Virus record (IMG/VR): IMGVR_UViG_3300042507_006025
Location: 1 to 20,934 of that record
Length of the DNA: 20,934 bases
Strand: one strand, 5' to 3'
Source of the DNA: a virus
Below, one piece after another: positions 1 through 7,658 of the stretch (position 1 is its first letter; every line of letters starts with the position of its first letter). Both the position numbers and the translations under genes were made by a program. The notes under the pieces were generated by a model. It made no database searches. It was not told the DNA's origin and was given only the letters and a program-made list of their open reading frames with translations.

Positions 1-1026
1 TGAATTAATCTTAAACCTTCCCTTATCGAATGAACGAATGGGAGCCAAGTAAGGACCTAAAGAGAAAGACGCATCCCATCTCGCAGGAATCTGTCCAGTT
101 TCACTCTTTGCCACCTCTTTGAATATGTTTGTCACTTTGAATGTGAATGCTTCACTACCACCCAATCTATTCATCCATAGCAATCTCAAGTTTTTAGTAC
201 AGCATTCTTTTATTTCATATACATACAATTGACTCGATGCTATATATCCTGACATCGACAAATTACCCATAGTAACAGTGTAGTATTTCACACCACTAAA
301 TGATGTAATCGCCCCACTATCCCAAGTAACACCAGTAAGATTTGGTACGCCAACACCGATCGTGTAAGGAATAAATGTATTGTTACCGGTAAACTTCTTT
401 ACTGCCGTTTCTACCAAGTTACCACCACTATCAAAGGTCATAATATTGAAGGCATTTAAGTTAGCATCATTTGGTAAGAATGTCATGTATTCATTCTCTG
501 TATCGCAGATAGGCTTGTAATTGTTTAACCCAAAAGGATGGGTAACTAAAGCAGGTTGATTACCGGCATAAGTGATACAATAGTTGTTGAATCCCTGATT
601 TTCATTGAATGGCTGTGGAGCTCCACTCAAAGCATATTCTTTTGTCAATATATCAGTACCTGGAGCAAGAACCAAAAGACCAGTTACTGGATCAATGACA
701 AAGTATTTCACCAATCCTAAAAAATCTCCATGTATATCAGGATTGGCAGTCAAATAAGGTTGTCCAAAGTTGGCTCCAAAGATACTCGTTTGTGCTTGTG
801 GCTTCGGTTGACTTTGTGTCTGTAATATCCTGCTAAAATCAAATTCAAAGAAGTAATCATTCGATACCACTTTGTAAGGAGATTTGTCTATTGTTGTGAC
901 TATACCATCGACCGCAGCAGTCAATGAAGCTTTGACAATAGGATTGACACTTGTAATCTTTGTCACCCATAGACATGGGGCATACATAGATTGTATATTA
1001 TATACCGGGCCGTAAATTATTGACAT
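1..1026 (-). CDS. Large virion structural (tail/baseplate-type) protein, 3' end cut by window edge
   Basis: This frame opens with ATG at 1026 and runs without a stop for 342 codons to the window edge, so only the N-terminal part is seen. It starts one base after the TAA of the upstream gene. The translated protein is rich in Thr, Asn, Gly and aromatic residues and has no enzymatic motif. Near residues 285-310 is a segment containing KECCTKNLRLLWMNRLGG followed by SEAFTFK. That reads like a conserved segment I associate with virion proteins of Bacteroidota tailed phages; this is from memory, not from a search. Its place at the end of a tail-assembly gene series supports a tail or baseplate role. 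An internal tail-tip or fibre-base protein is equally possible. The exact function is not determined. Confidence 0.7.
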   Translation of the reverse strand, partial: MSIIYGPVYNIQSMYAPCLWVTKITSVNPIVKASLTAAVDGIVTTIDKSPYKVVSNDYFFEFDFSRILQTQSQPKPQAQTSIFGANFGQPYLTANPDIHGDFLGLVKYFVIDPVTGLLVLAPGTDILTKEYALSGAPQPFNENQGFNNYCITYAGNQPALVTHPFGLNNYKPICDTENEYMTFLPNDANLNAFNIMTFDSGGNLVETAVKKFTGNNTFIPYTIGVGVPNLTGVTWDSGAITSFSGVKYYTVTMGNLSMSGYIASSQLYVYEIKECCTKNLRLLWMNRLGGSEAFTFKVTNIFKEVAKSETGQIPARWDASFSLGPYLAPIRSFDKGRFKINS

Positions 1027-1027
1027 T

Positions 1028-1342
1028 TTATCCGTTTAAATAGTTATTTAATTCCTCATCACTGGCAGTTAGTGTATCAAACAATTCCACCCATTCAGCA
1101 TAAGAACTGCCAGGAGCAATCTTATAAGATGTTTGAGCAGATACTCTTTGAAAGGCTAACTTCTGACTATCTGTCGCAGCTGAAAATTGTGTAGCATATA
1201 TTGTTGGATACATTACTATGTCCCAATTTTTAACCCAATTCAAAGGCCAAAAGGAGAAGATTCCATACTTTACTGTCGTTGTATTCTCTCCTAAAGCTTC
1301 ATTTGCTATGGTTTCTTGTAGTTCTGCTTCATCGTAAGTCAT
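1028..1342 (-). CDS. Hypothetical protein in tail operon (104 aa)
   Basis: Small soluble protein with an acidic N-terminus and Trp/Tyr-rich middle (FSFWPLNWVKNWDIVMYPT). I see no membrane segment or known motif. It is preceded by a short A-rich leader (roughly 1343-1366, runs of A on the minus strand) and its stop lies one base before the next gene, so the two are probably translationally coupled. It follows the HK97-gp10-like gene, where small tail-completion or tail-chaperone-like proteins are common. That is position-based inference only; I do not recognise the family. Confidence 0.7.
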   Translation of the reverse strand: MTYDEAELQETIANEALGENTTTVKYGIFSFWPLNWVKNWDIVMYPTIYATQFSAATDSQKLAFQRVSAQTSYKIAPGSSYAEWVELFDTLTASDEELNNYLNG

Positions 1343-1366
1343 TGTATATATGTTTTTTTAAGTTTT

Positions 1367-1864
1367 TTAATAAGATTTTGCTAATGTATCTGAAATTAAT
1401 GTAGTTATCACTTCTGTCATTGCTTTTTCTATAAGTTCTGCCACCTCTTTTTCTGTATCTTTTAAAGCATCATTGATGGCTCCGGTCTTCTTACCCATAG
1501 ATTTGCTGTTATTTGTCGGCATTCCCTCAATACTATGTTTCTTTGCTATGGCAAATGCTACTCTTAATGCTTCCTTTTCATCCGATATACCTAATTTTAT
1601 TTTGGCAAATCTCTGTAATCCCTCTATTCTTGGTTTGGCAAATGGCTTCTTTATTTGAGCAGCAGTAACACCATAATTTTGATACATCCCATAGTCATTC
1701 AAATAAAAATCCACCCTGCCTCCTATATCTGTTGTCTGTATTTTATAGTTGATTGTGTCAATTAGATCTCCAGTCATTACATGGTCTTGTAGCTTGAAGT
1801 TGTAAATCACAGCTTTCTTTACGACTTCACCAATGCTATTCAACAATGTATCTAAATCATTCAT
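1367..1864 (-). CDS. HK97 gp10-like head-tail/tail completion protein
   Basis: 165-residue protein. A helical N-terminus is followed by a segment GRVDFYLNDYGMYQNYG (about residues 49-65), then basic residues KKPFAKPRIEGLQRF and a long helical C-terminus. The hydrophobic strand followed by Y-x-x-YG and a basic proline-containing stretch resembles the gp10-like family (minor tail/neck proteins of siphoviruses), although here the protein is longer than the usual 110-140 residues. The ATG overlaps the end of the preceding gene by 4 bases. Position after a tail-terminator-like gene fits a head-tail joining role. Assignment is by pattern only. Confidence 0.6.
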   Translation of the reverse strand: MNDLDTLLNSIGEVVKKAVIYNFKLQDHVMTGDLIDTINYKIQTTDIGGRVDFYLNDYGMYQNYGVTAAQIKKPFAKPRIEGLQRFAKIKLGISDEKEALRVAFAIAKKHSIEGMPTNNSKSMGKKTGAINDALKDTEKEVAELIEKAMTEVITTLISDTLAKSY

Positions 1865-2067
1865 TTTCTCTTTTTATCTAATCTTTCAATCACTATATCT
1901 GCCGGAAGCTTGACAATGTATGTCGCCTGGTATATTGTTTTTATCATAGTGTAGTTCTTCCCTTTGTAATTGTATGGCATTACTTGCCTAATCTCTGTAA
2001 TTGGAAAAACAATCTCCTCAAAATCTGTCATATCAGGTGACTTACAAACAAACTTTATATTACTCAT
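1861..2067 (-). CDS. Hypothetical small protein (68 aa) in tail operon
   Basis: Small, probably beta-rich protein (IVFPITEIRQVMPYNYKGKNY, then TYIVKLPADIVIERLDKK) with no membrane segment. Overlaps of 4 bases on both sides (with the 190-aa gene upstream and the gp10-like gene downstream) indicate translational coupling within one operon. I do not recognise a family. Position between two tail-completion-like genes suggests a virion assembly role, but nothing in the sequence proves this. Confidence 0.65.
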   Translation of the reverse strand: MSNIKFVCKSPDMTDFEEIVFPITEIRQVMPYNYKGKNYTMIKTIYQATYIVKLPADIVIERLDKKRK

Positions 2068-2636
2068 AATAATTCATAATCGTTAATGGATGGTGGAACA
2101 TCGTTAAACGCAGTAGGTAAGTTTGGAATATCCACAGTATCAAGAGGACAATCCATTTGGTACCAGATCGTGAAGTCACACTTAATCAAACACAAACTGT
2201 CATTGTGTTTATCACTGATATAATCCGTTTGTACCGGACCTTGAAATCCTATTTGATAAGGAGCCGTTCTTCCCACTCTGTTGAACTCCGAAAAGACATT
2301 GACTACCAATGCCTCCAAGTCCCTGAATACTTCAATAATACTTCTTTGGTTCATTGTCCCATCGTTATTGTAGTATTGAAGATCACTAAACACCATAGTA
2401 CATCTCAAAGTATTGGTATATCTTTTCTCTTTGATTTCAAGGGATCCTGTTGGATACAAGAACTGGATTGATGGGTATAATTTACCAACAGTATTCTGTC
2501 CAGTCCAGTTGTTTTGGATATTCGTATTGATGTCACTATACCACCCAAAATGATAAAAACCCACTCGACCAGGAGTAGAGACATTGATGCTCTGACATAC
2601 TTGGTTGAATAGGTTTGATAATTGTACTATGTTCAT
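2064..2636 (-). CDS. Putative tail completion/terminator-type protein
   Basis: 190-residue soluble protein. An N-terminal helix (NIVQLSNLFNQVCQSI) is followed by beta-rich sequence, with motifs such as LYPSIQFLYPTGSLE around residues 53-67 and CTMVFSDL near 79-86, and it ends with a strand containing CDFTIWYQMDCPLD. Short N-terminal helix, several long strands and central EVFRDLEALVVNVFSEF helix resemble tail terminator or minor tail proteins of siphoviruses. It follows the tail-assembly chaperone pair after a roughly 50-base gap. Function is inferred from fold-like pattern and position; no catalytic residues are seen. Confidence 0.55.
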   Translation of the reverse strand: MNIVQLSNLFNQVCQSINVSTPGRVGFYHFGWYSDINTNIQNNWTGQNTVGKLYPSIQFLYPTGSLEIKEKRYTNTLRCTMVFSDLQYYNNDGTMNQRSIIEVFRDLEALVVNVFSEFNRVGRTAPYQIGFQGPVQTDYISDKHNDSLCLIKCDFTIWYQMDCPLDTVDIPNLPTAFNDVPPSINDYELL

Positions 2637-2686
2637 AGGTAAGAATTTCGCACAATTTACATAATTTATTCAATAATTTTTTACGA

Positions 2687-3007
2687 TTATTTCTTTTTAC
2701 TCAATACCTCGCTGTATCTGTTTTGATAGGCATTCTCTTCAGCGACAGAGCTCAAATAGGTAAAGGCTTCCCATAGGTTTGCTTGTTCTGCTGAATGTAA
2801 GGGAGTAAGGTCCGGTCTGTTGAATATTCCGCTTTCTGCTAATTGCTTAATGGTGAGATACCATCCGAATCGTTCTGTAAGGACTCCAACTCCTGCTTTA
2901 ACTTCGTCAAAAGTTGGTTGTTTGTAGAGATTAACGAACTTATTTGCGATTTCTCGATTTGTTTCAGCAAAAAAAAACATACCCTCCATACATCGAGCAT
3001 ATTCCAT
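2687..3007 (-). CDS. Tail-assembly chaperone C-terminal extension in the -1 frame (likely made by frameshift)
   Basis: This frame overlaps the 3' end of the preceding gene by 169 bases. The nominal ATG at 3007 probably is not the real start: the frame is likely entered at the run of nine T (minus strand, 2969-2977). The unique part contains FGWYLTIKQLAESGIFN and a helical stretch with AFTYLSSVAEENAYQNRY. That is the sort of sequence I associate with the second part of tail-assembly chaperones, analogous to lambda gpT in the gpG-T fusion. Fusion after residue ~232 of the upstream frame would give a protein of about 330 residues. The alternative is two separate proteins, or a homopolymer error in the sequence. 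Confidence 0.6.
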   Translation of the reverse strand: MEYARCMEGMFFFAETNREIANKFVNLYKQPTFDEVKAGVGVLTERFGWYLTIKQLAESGIFNRPDLTPLHSAEQANLWEAFTYLSSVAEENAYQNRYSEVLSKKK

Positions 3008-3639
3008 TCTAAGAAATCCTTCTCTCTTTTGAGTAATCTTTCGTGATACTGTTCACCTTTCTTTCTTACCAGGACACACATAACTTTAGGCATAGCAAAC
3101 CAGTTACCTGCTTCCATACTTTGCATCTGTGCTATGAACTGTGCTGTTTCGGCAAACTCAATCACTGTGCTATCCTTCATAAACTGGGTAGGTAAATACC
3201 ACACTTCATCTCCTCTTTCGATAATGTGATCGTATTCCACTTCAGGTAAGTTGTTGAATATACTTATCAAATGAATATACATCCATTCCAAAGCTTTCAC
3301 TTCCATACCGGTGCCACCATCCTTACCCAAGATATAATCTTCTGACAATCCTGAAAAGTAAGATACCACCCTCGCATAGTACGGATAGAATTGTTGTGAT
3401 TTGATTAGATCTGTAATGCTCTCAAATTGATTGTTTAACTCCTCATATTTGGTTGTATGCTCTTTACTTCCCTTTGTCAAAGTGTCCAACTCACTCGATA
3501 ACTGATCTATATTCTTTAGTATCTGTGGCTTCGTTGGTTCAATCAAAGAAAGAAAGTCCAAATACTTCTTTAGTGTTATGTCTTTTAACTCCAAAGGGTA
3601 TTCGAACTTATCTCCATTACTCGTTGATAGTTGTATCAT
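2839..3639 (-). CDS. Tail-assembly chaperone-like protein, 0-frame product
   Basis: The start is set at 3639 (MIQLST), preceded by a purine-rich AGAAAGAAAG, rather than the longer 3675 alternative that overlaps the upstream gene more. The protein has an N-terminal beta part (EYPLELKDITLKKYLDFL), a coiled-coil-prone charged stretch near residues 40-75, and a helical core with EVWYLPTQFMKDSTVIEF and a late MLDVWRVCFFLLKQIEK. This resembles the G-type tail-assembly chaperones of Bacteroidota siphophages, which bind the tape measure protein during tail assembly. The gene ends in a Lys/Gln/Ser-rich tail just after a nine-T slippery run where the -1 frame continues in a second ORF. Family assignment is from pattern and gene order. 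Confidence 0.55.
   Translation of the reverse strand: MIQLSTSNGDKFEYPLELKDITLKKYLDFLSLIEPTKPQILKNIDQLSSELDTLTKGSKEHTTKYEELNNQFESITDLIKSQQFYPYYARVVSYFSGLSEDYILGKDGGTGMEVKALEWMYIHLISIFNNLPEVEYDHIIERGDEVWYLPTQFMKDSTVIEFAETAQFIAQMQSMEAGNWFAMPKVMCVLVRKKGEQYHERLLKREKDFLEWNMLDVWRVCFFLLKQIEKSQISSLISTNNQLLTKLKQELESLQNDSDGISPLSN
2969..2977 (-). promoter_or_regulatory. Slippery T9 run, likely -1 frameshift site
   Basis: On the minus strand nine consecutive T lie between ATG and GCTG. The 0 frame reads TGT TTT TTT TTG; the -1 frame reads ATG TTT TTT TTT GCT. Tandem TTT codons can re-pair in the -1 frame without mismatch (X XXY YYZ type). The run lies where two overlapping tail-chaperone-like frames meet, as in lambda G/T. 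Transcriptional slippage on the same run would have a similar effect. I did not identify a downstream pseudoknot. Confidence 0.55.
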
Positions 3640-3937
3640 CTTTCTTCTTTCTGGTCTTTTTGATTGTAGTTTCACTATTGGCTAATACATTGGCCTCATA
3701 CATTTCTTTGGCCTCCATTAGTGATATTCTGTTTTCTTTCTCGATAACATCTTTTGGTTTGTTGCTACCTTCCAATATACCAGCATCTCCCATTACTTGT
3801 GGTTTAAATCTGTTATTGGATCTGTTGTTGTTGATGTATCTCTGTATTTGTCCTGACAAAGCTCTGGAAGCAAAGTCATTGTACTTCGATAATACACCAA
3901 TGGTGTCTGTTAGTTGTTTGATGTCATTCTGTTCCAT
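3617..3937 (-). CDS. Hypothetical phage protein (106 aa)
   Basis: Hydrophilic, mostly helical protein with an Asn/Arg-rich middle (RYINNNRSNNRFKP) and a basic C-terminus (KKTRKKKDDTTINE). No membrane segment or catalytic motif is visible. It overlaps the upstream membrane-protein gene by 14 bases and the downstream chaperone gene by 23 bases, indicating one operon. I do not recognise the family; the location just before the tail-chaperone genes only hints at virion assembly. Confidence 0.65.
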   Translation of the reverse strand: MEQNDIKQLTDTIGVLSKYNDFASRALSGQIQRYINNNRSNNRFKPQVMGDAGILEGSNKPKDVIEKENRISLMEAKEMYEANVLANSETTIKKTRKKKDDTTINE

Positions 3938-4208
3938 CTTCTTTAGTTTGATTGTTTAATAATTCATTCGCTGTCGCTTTTCTCAATCCAAGCAATCCAG
4001 CTCCTATACCAACAAAGATAATACTTTGTGTTATAATATCAATATCCTTGTTTATGAATACCTTGTCCAAGCATCCAATGAGAAAGCATAATGTTCCAAC
4101 AGTACACACCAAGACACCCATTGTCCCTGAAGCACTGGTCTTCCCATCACTATTGGATGTCATTTGGGCAAAGCTAAACGACTCTATTCGGGTTAATAAC
4201 TTCTTCAT
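3924..4208 (-). CDS. Small membrane protein with two predicted transmembrane segments (94 aa)
   Basis: Residues about 31-50 (VLVCTVGTLCFLIGCL) and 60-76 (IIFVGIGAGLLGL) are hydrophobic enough for two membrane spans, separated by a short charged loop, with a polar N-terminus and an acidic C-terminus. Short two-span proteins next to phage packaging or tail genes can be holins, superinfection-exclusion proteins or proteins of unknown role; the sequence does not discriminate between these. It overlaps a 51-aa gene by 35 bases and the next gene by 14 bases. Confidence 0.65.
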   Translation of the reverse strand: MKKLLTRIESFSFAQMTSNSDGKTSASGTMGVLVCTVGTLCFLIGCLDKVFINKDIDIITQSIIFVGIGAGLLGLRKATANELLNNQTKEDGTE

Positions 4209-4329
4209 AGTATTTTATTATTCTGTTTATTGCCAAATTTACCAAAGAAGGTTTGGGAGGAATAGTGCTCTCACCATTTACAAACCTTTGATGGTCTTTT
4301 AGTATCTCTATTGCTTTATCTATGTTCAT
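4174..4329 (-). CDS. Small conserved-looking phage protein (51 aa)
   Basis: A short frame runs from ATG at 4329 to TAG at 4174-4176, beginning 10 bases after the end of the large terminase gene. The product starts MNIDKAIEILKDHQRF and contains PPKPSLVNLAINRIIKYY. That is a pattern I have seen in short phage proteins of the AI-x-x-L-x-x-H type; this is recall, not a search. It fills the gap between terminase and the membrane protein and overlaps the latter by 35 bases. Function unknown; probably a small helical protein. Confidence 0.7.
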   Translation of the reverse strand: MNIDKAIEILKDHQRFVNGESTIPPKPSLVNLAINRIIKYYEEVINPNRVV

Positions 4330-4338
4330 GATTAATTA

Positions 4339-5760
4339 TTATCCAAATGCCAATACTCCCTTTTGTGTATCTGTAAGCTCTCGCACAATATATCTCAAAG
4401 AATCCATGCTGTGATCTTCACTTGTCACTACTTCATTGGTAAAATTACCATCCTTGTCTTCTTTATACCGGTAAGATCCTATCTCCCTGATTGTATTGTG
4501 TGAATTGGCTGTAATGTACAAAGAATATTCCAATATTCGCAGTATTCCATAGTAGATTGAATTGGCTCCCTTCTCACTTGGTTTCACATTGAATATACTT
4601 CTCAAGTCCTTAATAATCTCTGGTCTCGCATTATCTGCCACTATCTTACTACCCTTTGATATGTTTAGTTTTATCAATTCATTCAATATGTCCTTACTTG
4701 TCATATTGGATTTGTATAAGAGCTCGTTGATATAGATCCTTTTGTTTGGCTTGTCCAACTTCACATGTAACAGAACAGTCGGATCATTAAAACCAAAGTC
4801 CATACCATAACCATCCAAAGCTTTCACCTGGTTAAATTGCTCCAGTGATATGCTGTTCCATTTAGGAAAGACCAATCCCCCTTCAAATGGTTTAGGATCC
4901 TGTTGGTATAGTGCCTGAAAGGCTCTTGGATTTGCCACCTTAATCTCCATTAATCTCTTTAACGAATGCTTACTCTCCCATAGTGCTTCTCCTGGCTCTC
5001 TCACATCGTGTATACTTGTCACACCTTCATTGATCGCAGGAAGGGATAGGATTGTCCAGGAGTTATCGTGGTTCATCCGTGATAATATCCGACCGCTCAA
5101 GTCATCCAAATTCCATCTTGTTTGTGTCACTATGATTTGACTGTCATTGTGTAACCTTGTTAAAAATACTTGTGTGAACCAATCCCACACCCTGCTACGA
5201 TATGTAATGGATTCCGCTTCGATAGCATCTTTTACTGGGTCATCAATGATACCAATGTCGGCAGGAGTTCCAGTAAGGGAGCCACCAACACCAATGGACT
5301 TATAAAACCCTCTATGCTCTACTATCTCAAACATATCAGAGTTTCTCAAGTAGTTTCCTTTGGCTTTCGCTCCTCCTCCGTTTAGAGTAGTGTCAGGGAA
5401 GATTTCACTGTACTTCTGATCATCAATAATCCTTTGTACATCTCTGTTGAAGGATGTCGCTAAATCGGAAGAGTAAGAACAACCGATAATCTTTAGTTTG
5501 GGATTGCGGCCCAATAGATAGGCAGGTAATCTCCTTGATGTGAGCTCCGACTTTCCATGCTGTGGTGGCATAAACACCATTAACTTCTTTATCTTACCTT
5601 CTGCGAATTGCTGAAGATAGTCCATAAGGAGATCGTGATGCCAGTTGATTTCATAGTCAGGCTTTGTATATTGAACAAAGTCCCTAAACTCCTCACTCGC
5701 TAACTTTGCCTTTATCTCTTGTTGCTTTTGTAATAAGAGCATCCATTGCTCGGAGTTCAT
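4339..5760 (-). CDS. terL: Terminase large subunit (ATPase/nuclease packaging motor)
   Basis: 473 residues, a usual length. The N-terminal ATPase has a Walker A-like motif MPPQHGKSE (residues 64-72, deviant QHGKS form) and Walker B IGIIDDP (169-175), with the preceding GGSLTGTPAD. The C-terminal RNase H-like nuclease part shows DFGFNDP (321-327), VADNARPE (374-381) and SEDHSMDSLRY (447-457), giving candidate metal ligands D321, D376 and D449/D453. It pumps DNA into the prohead and cuts it. It overlaps the small-subunit gene by 68 bases, so the real start may be one of the nearby Met codons (1 or 7). The call is secure at family level. Confidence 0.95.
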   Translation of the reverse strand: MNSEQWMLLLQKQQEIKAKLASEEFRDFVQYTKPDYEINWHHDLLMDYLQQFAEGKIKKLMVFMPPQHGKSELTSRRLPAYLLGRNPKLKIIGCSYSSDLATSFNRDVQRIIDDQKYSEIFPDTTLNGGGAKAKGNYLRNSDMFEIVEHRGFYKSIGVGGSLTGTPADIGIIDDPVKDAIEAESITYRSRVWDWFTQVFLTRLHNDSQIIVTQTRWNLDDLSGRILSRMNHDNSWTILSLPAINEGVTSIHDVREPGEALWESKHSLKRLMEIKVANPRAFQALYQQDPKPFEGGLVFPKWNSISLEQFNQVKALDGYGMDFGFNDPTVLLHVKLDKPNKRIYINELLYKSNMTSKDILNELIKLNISKGSKIVADNARPEIIKDLRSIFNVKPSEKGANSIYYGILRILEYSLYITANSHNTIREIGSYRYKEDKDGNFTNEVVTSEDHSMDSLRYIVRELTDTQKGVLAFG

Positions 5761-6121
5761 CTTTTGTTAGTTTATTGATGTCAATATCCATCTTAACGGC
5801 AGGTTCATCATTATCCCCTGATATTTTTTGATATTGTGTGCCCAATCGTTTCAATTCATCTTCTGTGGCATGTAGTTTATACCACATAGCTAATAAGGCA
5901 GGATTGTCACTATCTTCCAACTTCCTTTTTATTTTGGTTTTTTTCTTTGCCACTTCCATCCATATGGCTTCACTTATCTCTAACTCCTTGTTGTAACCGG
6001 CATGATAGAATTGTGATTTCTTAATGGGGATGTATTCAAGTAACTGATCTACGGAAGTGATGTTGTGTTCCTGTATTGCCTTGACTGAATATTCAATTAG
6101 CCATTGTCTATCGTATGTCAT
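5693..6121 (-). CDS. terS: Terminase small subunit-like protein
   Basis: 142 residues. The N-terminal half is helical with a helix-turn-helix-like segment (SVDQLLEYIPIKKSQFYH, about residues 23-40). The middle has DNPALLAMWYKLHATEDELKRL (72-93), which I associate with small terminase subunits in Bacteroidota phages, then a charged C-terminus (MDIDINKLTKDELRAMDALI). It immediately precedes and overlaps the large terminase gene. It probably recognises the packaging site and regulates the motor. A leader motif TAAACCA sits 7 bases before the ATG. Recognition is by pattern and position. Confidence 0.75.
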   Translation of the reverse strand: MTYDRQWLIEYSVKAIQEHNITSVDQLLEYIPIKKSQFYHAGYNKELEISEAIWMEVAKKKTKIKRKLEDSDNPALLAMWYKLHATEDELKRLGTQYQKISGDNDEPAVKMDIDINKLTKDELRAMDALITKATRDKGKVSE

Positions 6122-6308
6122 TATCTTTTGGTTTATCTATGTTCATTATTGTTTCGTATCCATCGAGCATATGTTGACTGAATTGTACCTGGCAGATTGC
6201 CATTCTTTGCTGTACATCTGTATACTCTGTTGTCATTATCTCATCGGACATACATCTGTCAATGAAATCTTTCTTTTTCTCTGTTGGTCTTGGTGTTGGA
6301 ATAGGCAT
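6108..6308 (-). CDS. Short conserved phage protein (66 aa, MPIPTP-type)
   Basis: The protein starts MPIPTPRPTEKKKDFIDRCM and continues with TDVQQRMAICQVQF. The pattern PxPTPxPxEKxxDFIxRCMxDxxM...QRxAIC is one I know from short proteins in Bacteroidota phages and as the N-terminal segment of some prohead-protease-like proteins; no catalytic residues are present here. It overlaps the small terminase gene by 14 bases. A TAAACCA leader motif lies 6 bases before the ATG. Its role is unknown, although the position suggests packaging or head maturation. Confidence 0.7.
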   Translation of the reverse strand: MPIPTPRPTEKKKDFIDRCMSDEIMTTEYTDVQQRMAICQVQFSQHMLDGYETIMNIDKPKDNDIR

Positions 6309-6311
6309 TGT

Positions 6312-6776
6312 TTATGGTTTAAGGATTAATACTATGATAGTTGATGTCACTACTGTGGAACCAATACCGAAGTAAGCAAGTCCCTTCCAGAAGTTTTTCT
6401 TTTTTATCTCTGACTCAAGTGATTTTTTCACATCTTCATTGAGTTTTTCAGTTCTCCGGTAACTGTCTATGATATGATTCATCTCTCCAATCTCAATGGA
6501 GTAGTTGATATTAACCGATTCTAATTGGTTTATGACTTTGTTTTTGTCCTGTACTACCAATTGTAAGTCATCGACTACTGACATACACTGCTTATTATCC
6601 ACTTTACAATGGGTAAGGCTGTCAAATCTGTTCAAAACCCATTGAGCATAGGGCCTGTTCATCACAAAGACAGTGTCACCATTGATCACTTGTTGTGTGA
6701 TTGTTCTATTTTGGGAGTAAAGCATTGAGAATGGCAGAAGAACTGCTATCCACCCAGTTAGTAAAAGCTTTGTCAT
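6312..6776 (-). CDS. Secreted/membrane coiled-coil protein, spanin-like (outer partner candidate)
   Basis: 154 residues. An N-terminal signal-peptide-like stretch (LLLTGWIAVLLPFSMLYSQ) is followed by a polar region with two Cys (near residues 57 and 64), a helical coiled-coil-prone segment around 75-125, and a C-terminal hydrophobic span FGIGSTVVTSTIIVLIL. No lipobox Cys is seen, so it is not a classical lipoprotein o-spanin; it could instead be anchored by the C-terminal span. It overlaps the upstream spanin-like gene by 71 bases, reminiscent of nested Rz/Rz1 pairs. Role in outer-membrane disruption at lysis is inferred from topology and lysis-cassette position. Confidence 0.55.
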   Translation of the reverse strand: MTKLLLTGWIAVLLPFSMLYSQNRTITQQVINGDTVFVMNRPYAQWVLNRFDSLTHCKVDNKQCMSVVDDLQLVVQDKNKVINQLESVNINYSIEIGEMNHIIDSYRRTEKLNEDVKKSLESEIKKKNFWKGLAYFGIGSTVVTSTIIVLILKP

Positions 6777-7059
6777 TATTGAATTTTAACTTGTTTATTC
6801 TTATTGCTATCTCTTTTTCCGTTTCTGACATCTTTTCCTTCAAGCTGTCAATACTATTCACCAATTGTGCTCTTTGCTCTCTAATCGAATTTATTTGATT
6901 GTAGAGGCTATCTCTATACCTTTTCTCTTCTTTCAAATAATTTGTGTAGTTATCTTCCCTTGTATTGATCCAAGTGAGAAAGTATATCAGGATAAGATTA
7001 TGGACAACAGCCATAAGGATGAAGACAATGGGAGCTATGTATTCTTTTTTGATTTTCAT
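6706..7059 (-). CDS. Rz-like inner-membrane spanin candidate
   Basis: 117 residues. One N-terminal transmembrane segment (IAPIVFILMAVVHNLILIYFL, about 9-28) is followed by a long charged coiled-coil region (residues 35-95, with repeated Glu/Lys/Leu heptad-like spacing) and a short Ser-rich C-terminus. This N-in/C-out topology with a periplasmic coiled coil matches Rz-type i-spanins. The gene overlaps the lysis-enzyme gene by 4 bases upstream and a second membrane protein by 71 bases downstream, so holin-like, enzyme and two spanin-like genes are in line. Sequence-level similarity to Rz was not demonstrated. Confidence 0.6.
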   Translation of the reverse strand: MKIKKEYIAPIVFILMAVVHNLILIYFLTWINTREDNYTNYLKEEKRYRDSLYNQINSIREQRAQLVNSIDSLKEKMSETEKEIAIRINKLKFNNDKAFTNWVDSSSSAILNALLPK

Positions 7060-7658
7060 TTTATGTCTTTTGATTCAATGAGTGTATATGTAAAGGAATT
7101 TCCCCAAAGTTCTTTTGCTTTTCTACACATATTCATAAACTTGTTGAATTCCCCTACTCTTTTAAACACCTGGCACCCTTCTGACCAGTTCTCCACATAG
7201 GTAGATTCTGTATTGGGGTTTGATCTGTGGATGTTGATGCCATAAACACCAAAGGCAGGAGTATGATAGTCGTAAACCATGTCCTTATTTCTGTCCCTGA
7301 ACACCTTGACATTGTCTTTTTGTCCAAGAGCTTCGTATAGGTTCTTATGTCTGCGGATCATATGGCTTCCCTTGTATTGACCGGGAGCTAATATCGCTAC
7401 ACCATAAGGATTCTTAAACTCTATCATAGCTTTCCTGCCGGGATCGGTAGTGGCTAAATATTCATAGTAGTGCCAAATGTCATTCACCTTGAAAGATAAT
7501 GTAATCCAGTCATCAAAGATATTAGTAACTGACTTACCTGGTATGCTGTTCCTGATGCCAATGATATTGATGTTGTAATCTCCATTGGTAAAATACTCGT
7601 ACCCGAGTTCATTCATTGCTTTTTCTATCTGCTCTCTGGTGAATTTCGTTGTGTTCAT
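7056..7658 (-). CDS. L,D-transpeptidase (YkuD)-like/lysis enzyme
   Basis: 200 residues with no signal peptide. The C-terminal half has VYGINIHRSNPNT (138-150) followed by ENWSEGCQVF (156-165). The spacing His144 ... Ser159-x-Gly161-Cys162 matches the H-x(n)-[SH]-x-G-C signature of YkuD-type L,D-transpeptidases. The family acts on peptidoglycan cross-links; phage members in this position are plausible endolysins, although cleavage activity is inferred. It overlaps the small two-span (holin-like) gene by ATGA and the i-spanin-like gene by 4 bases, forming a compact lysis cassette. Confidence 0.65.
   Translation of the reverse strand: MNTTKFTREQIEKAMNELGYEYFTNGDYNINIIGIRNSIPGKSVTNIFDDWITLSFKVNDIWHYYEYLATTDPGRKAMIEFKNPYGVAILAPGQYKGSHMIRRHKNLYEALGQKDNVKVFRDRNKDMVYDYHTPAFGVYGINIHRSNPNTESTYVENWSEGCQVFKRVGEFNKFMNMCRKAKELWGNSFTYTLIESKDIK

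Noticed and set aside
3453-3959. 168-aa plus-strand ORF with hydrophobic stretches
   Set aside because: It is the reverse complement of two well-supported minus-strand genes (3617-3937 and 2839-3639) and has Ser/Leu-rich shadow composition.
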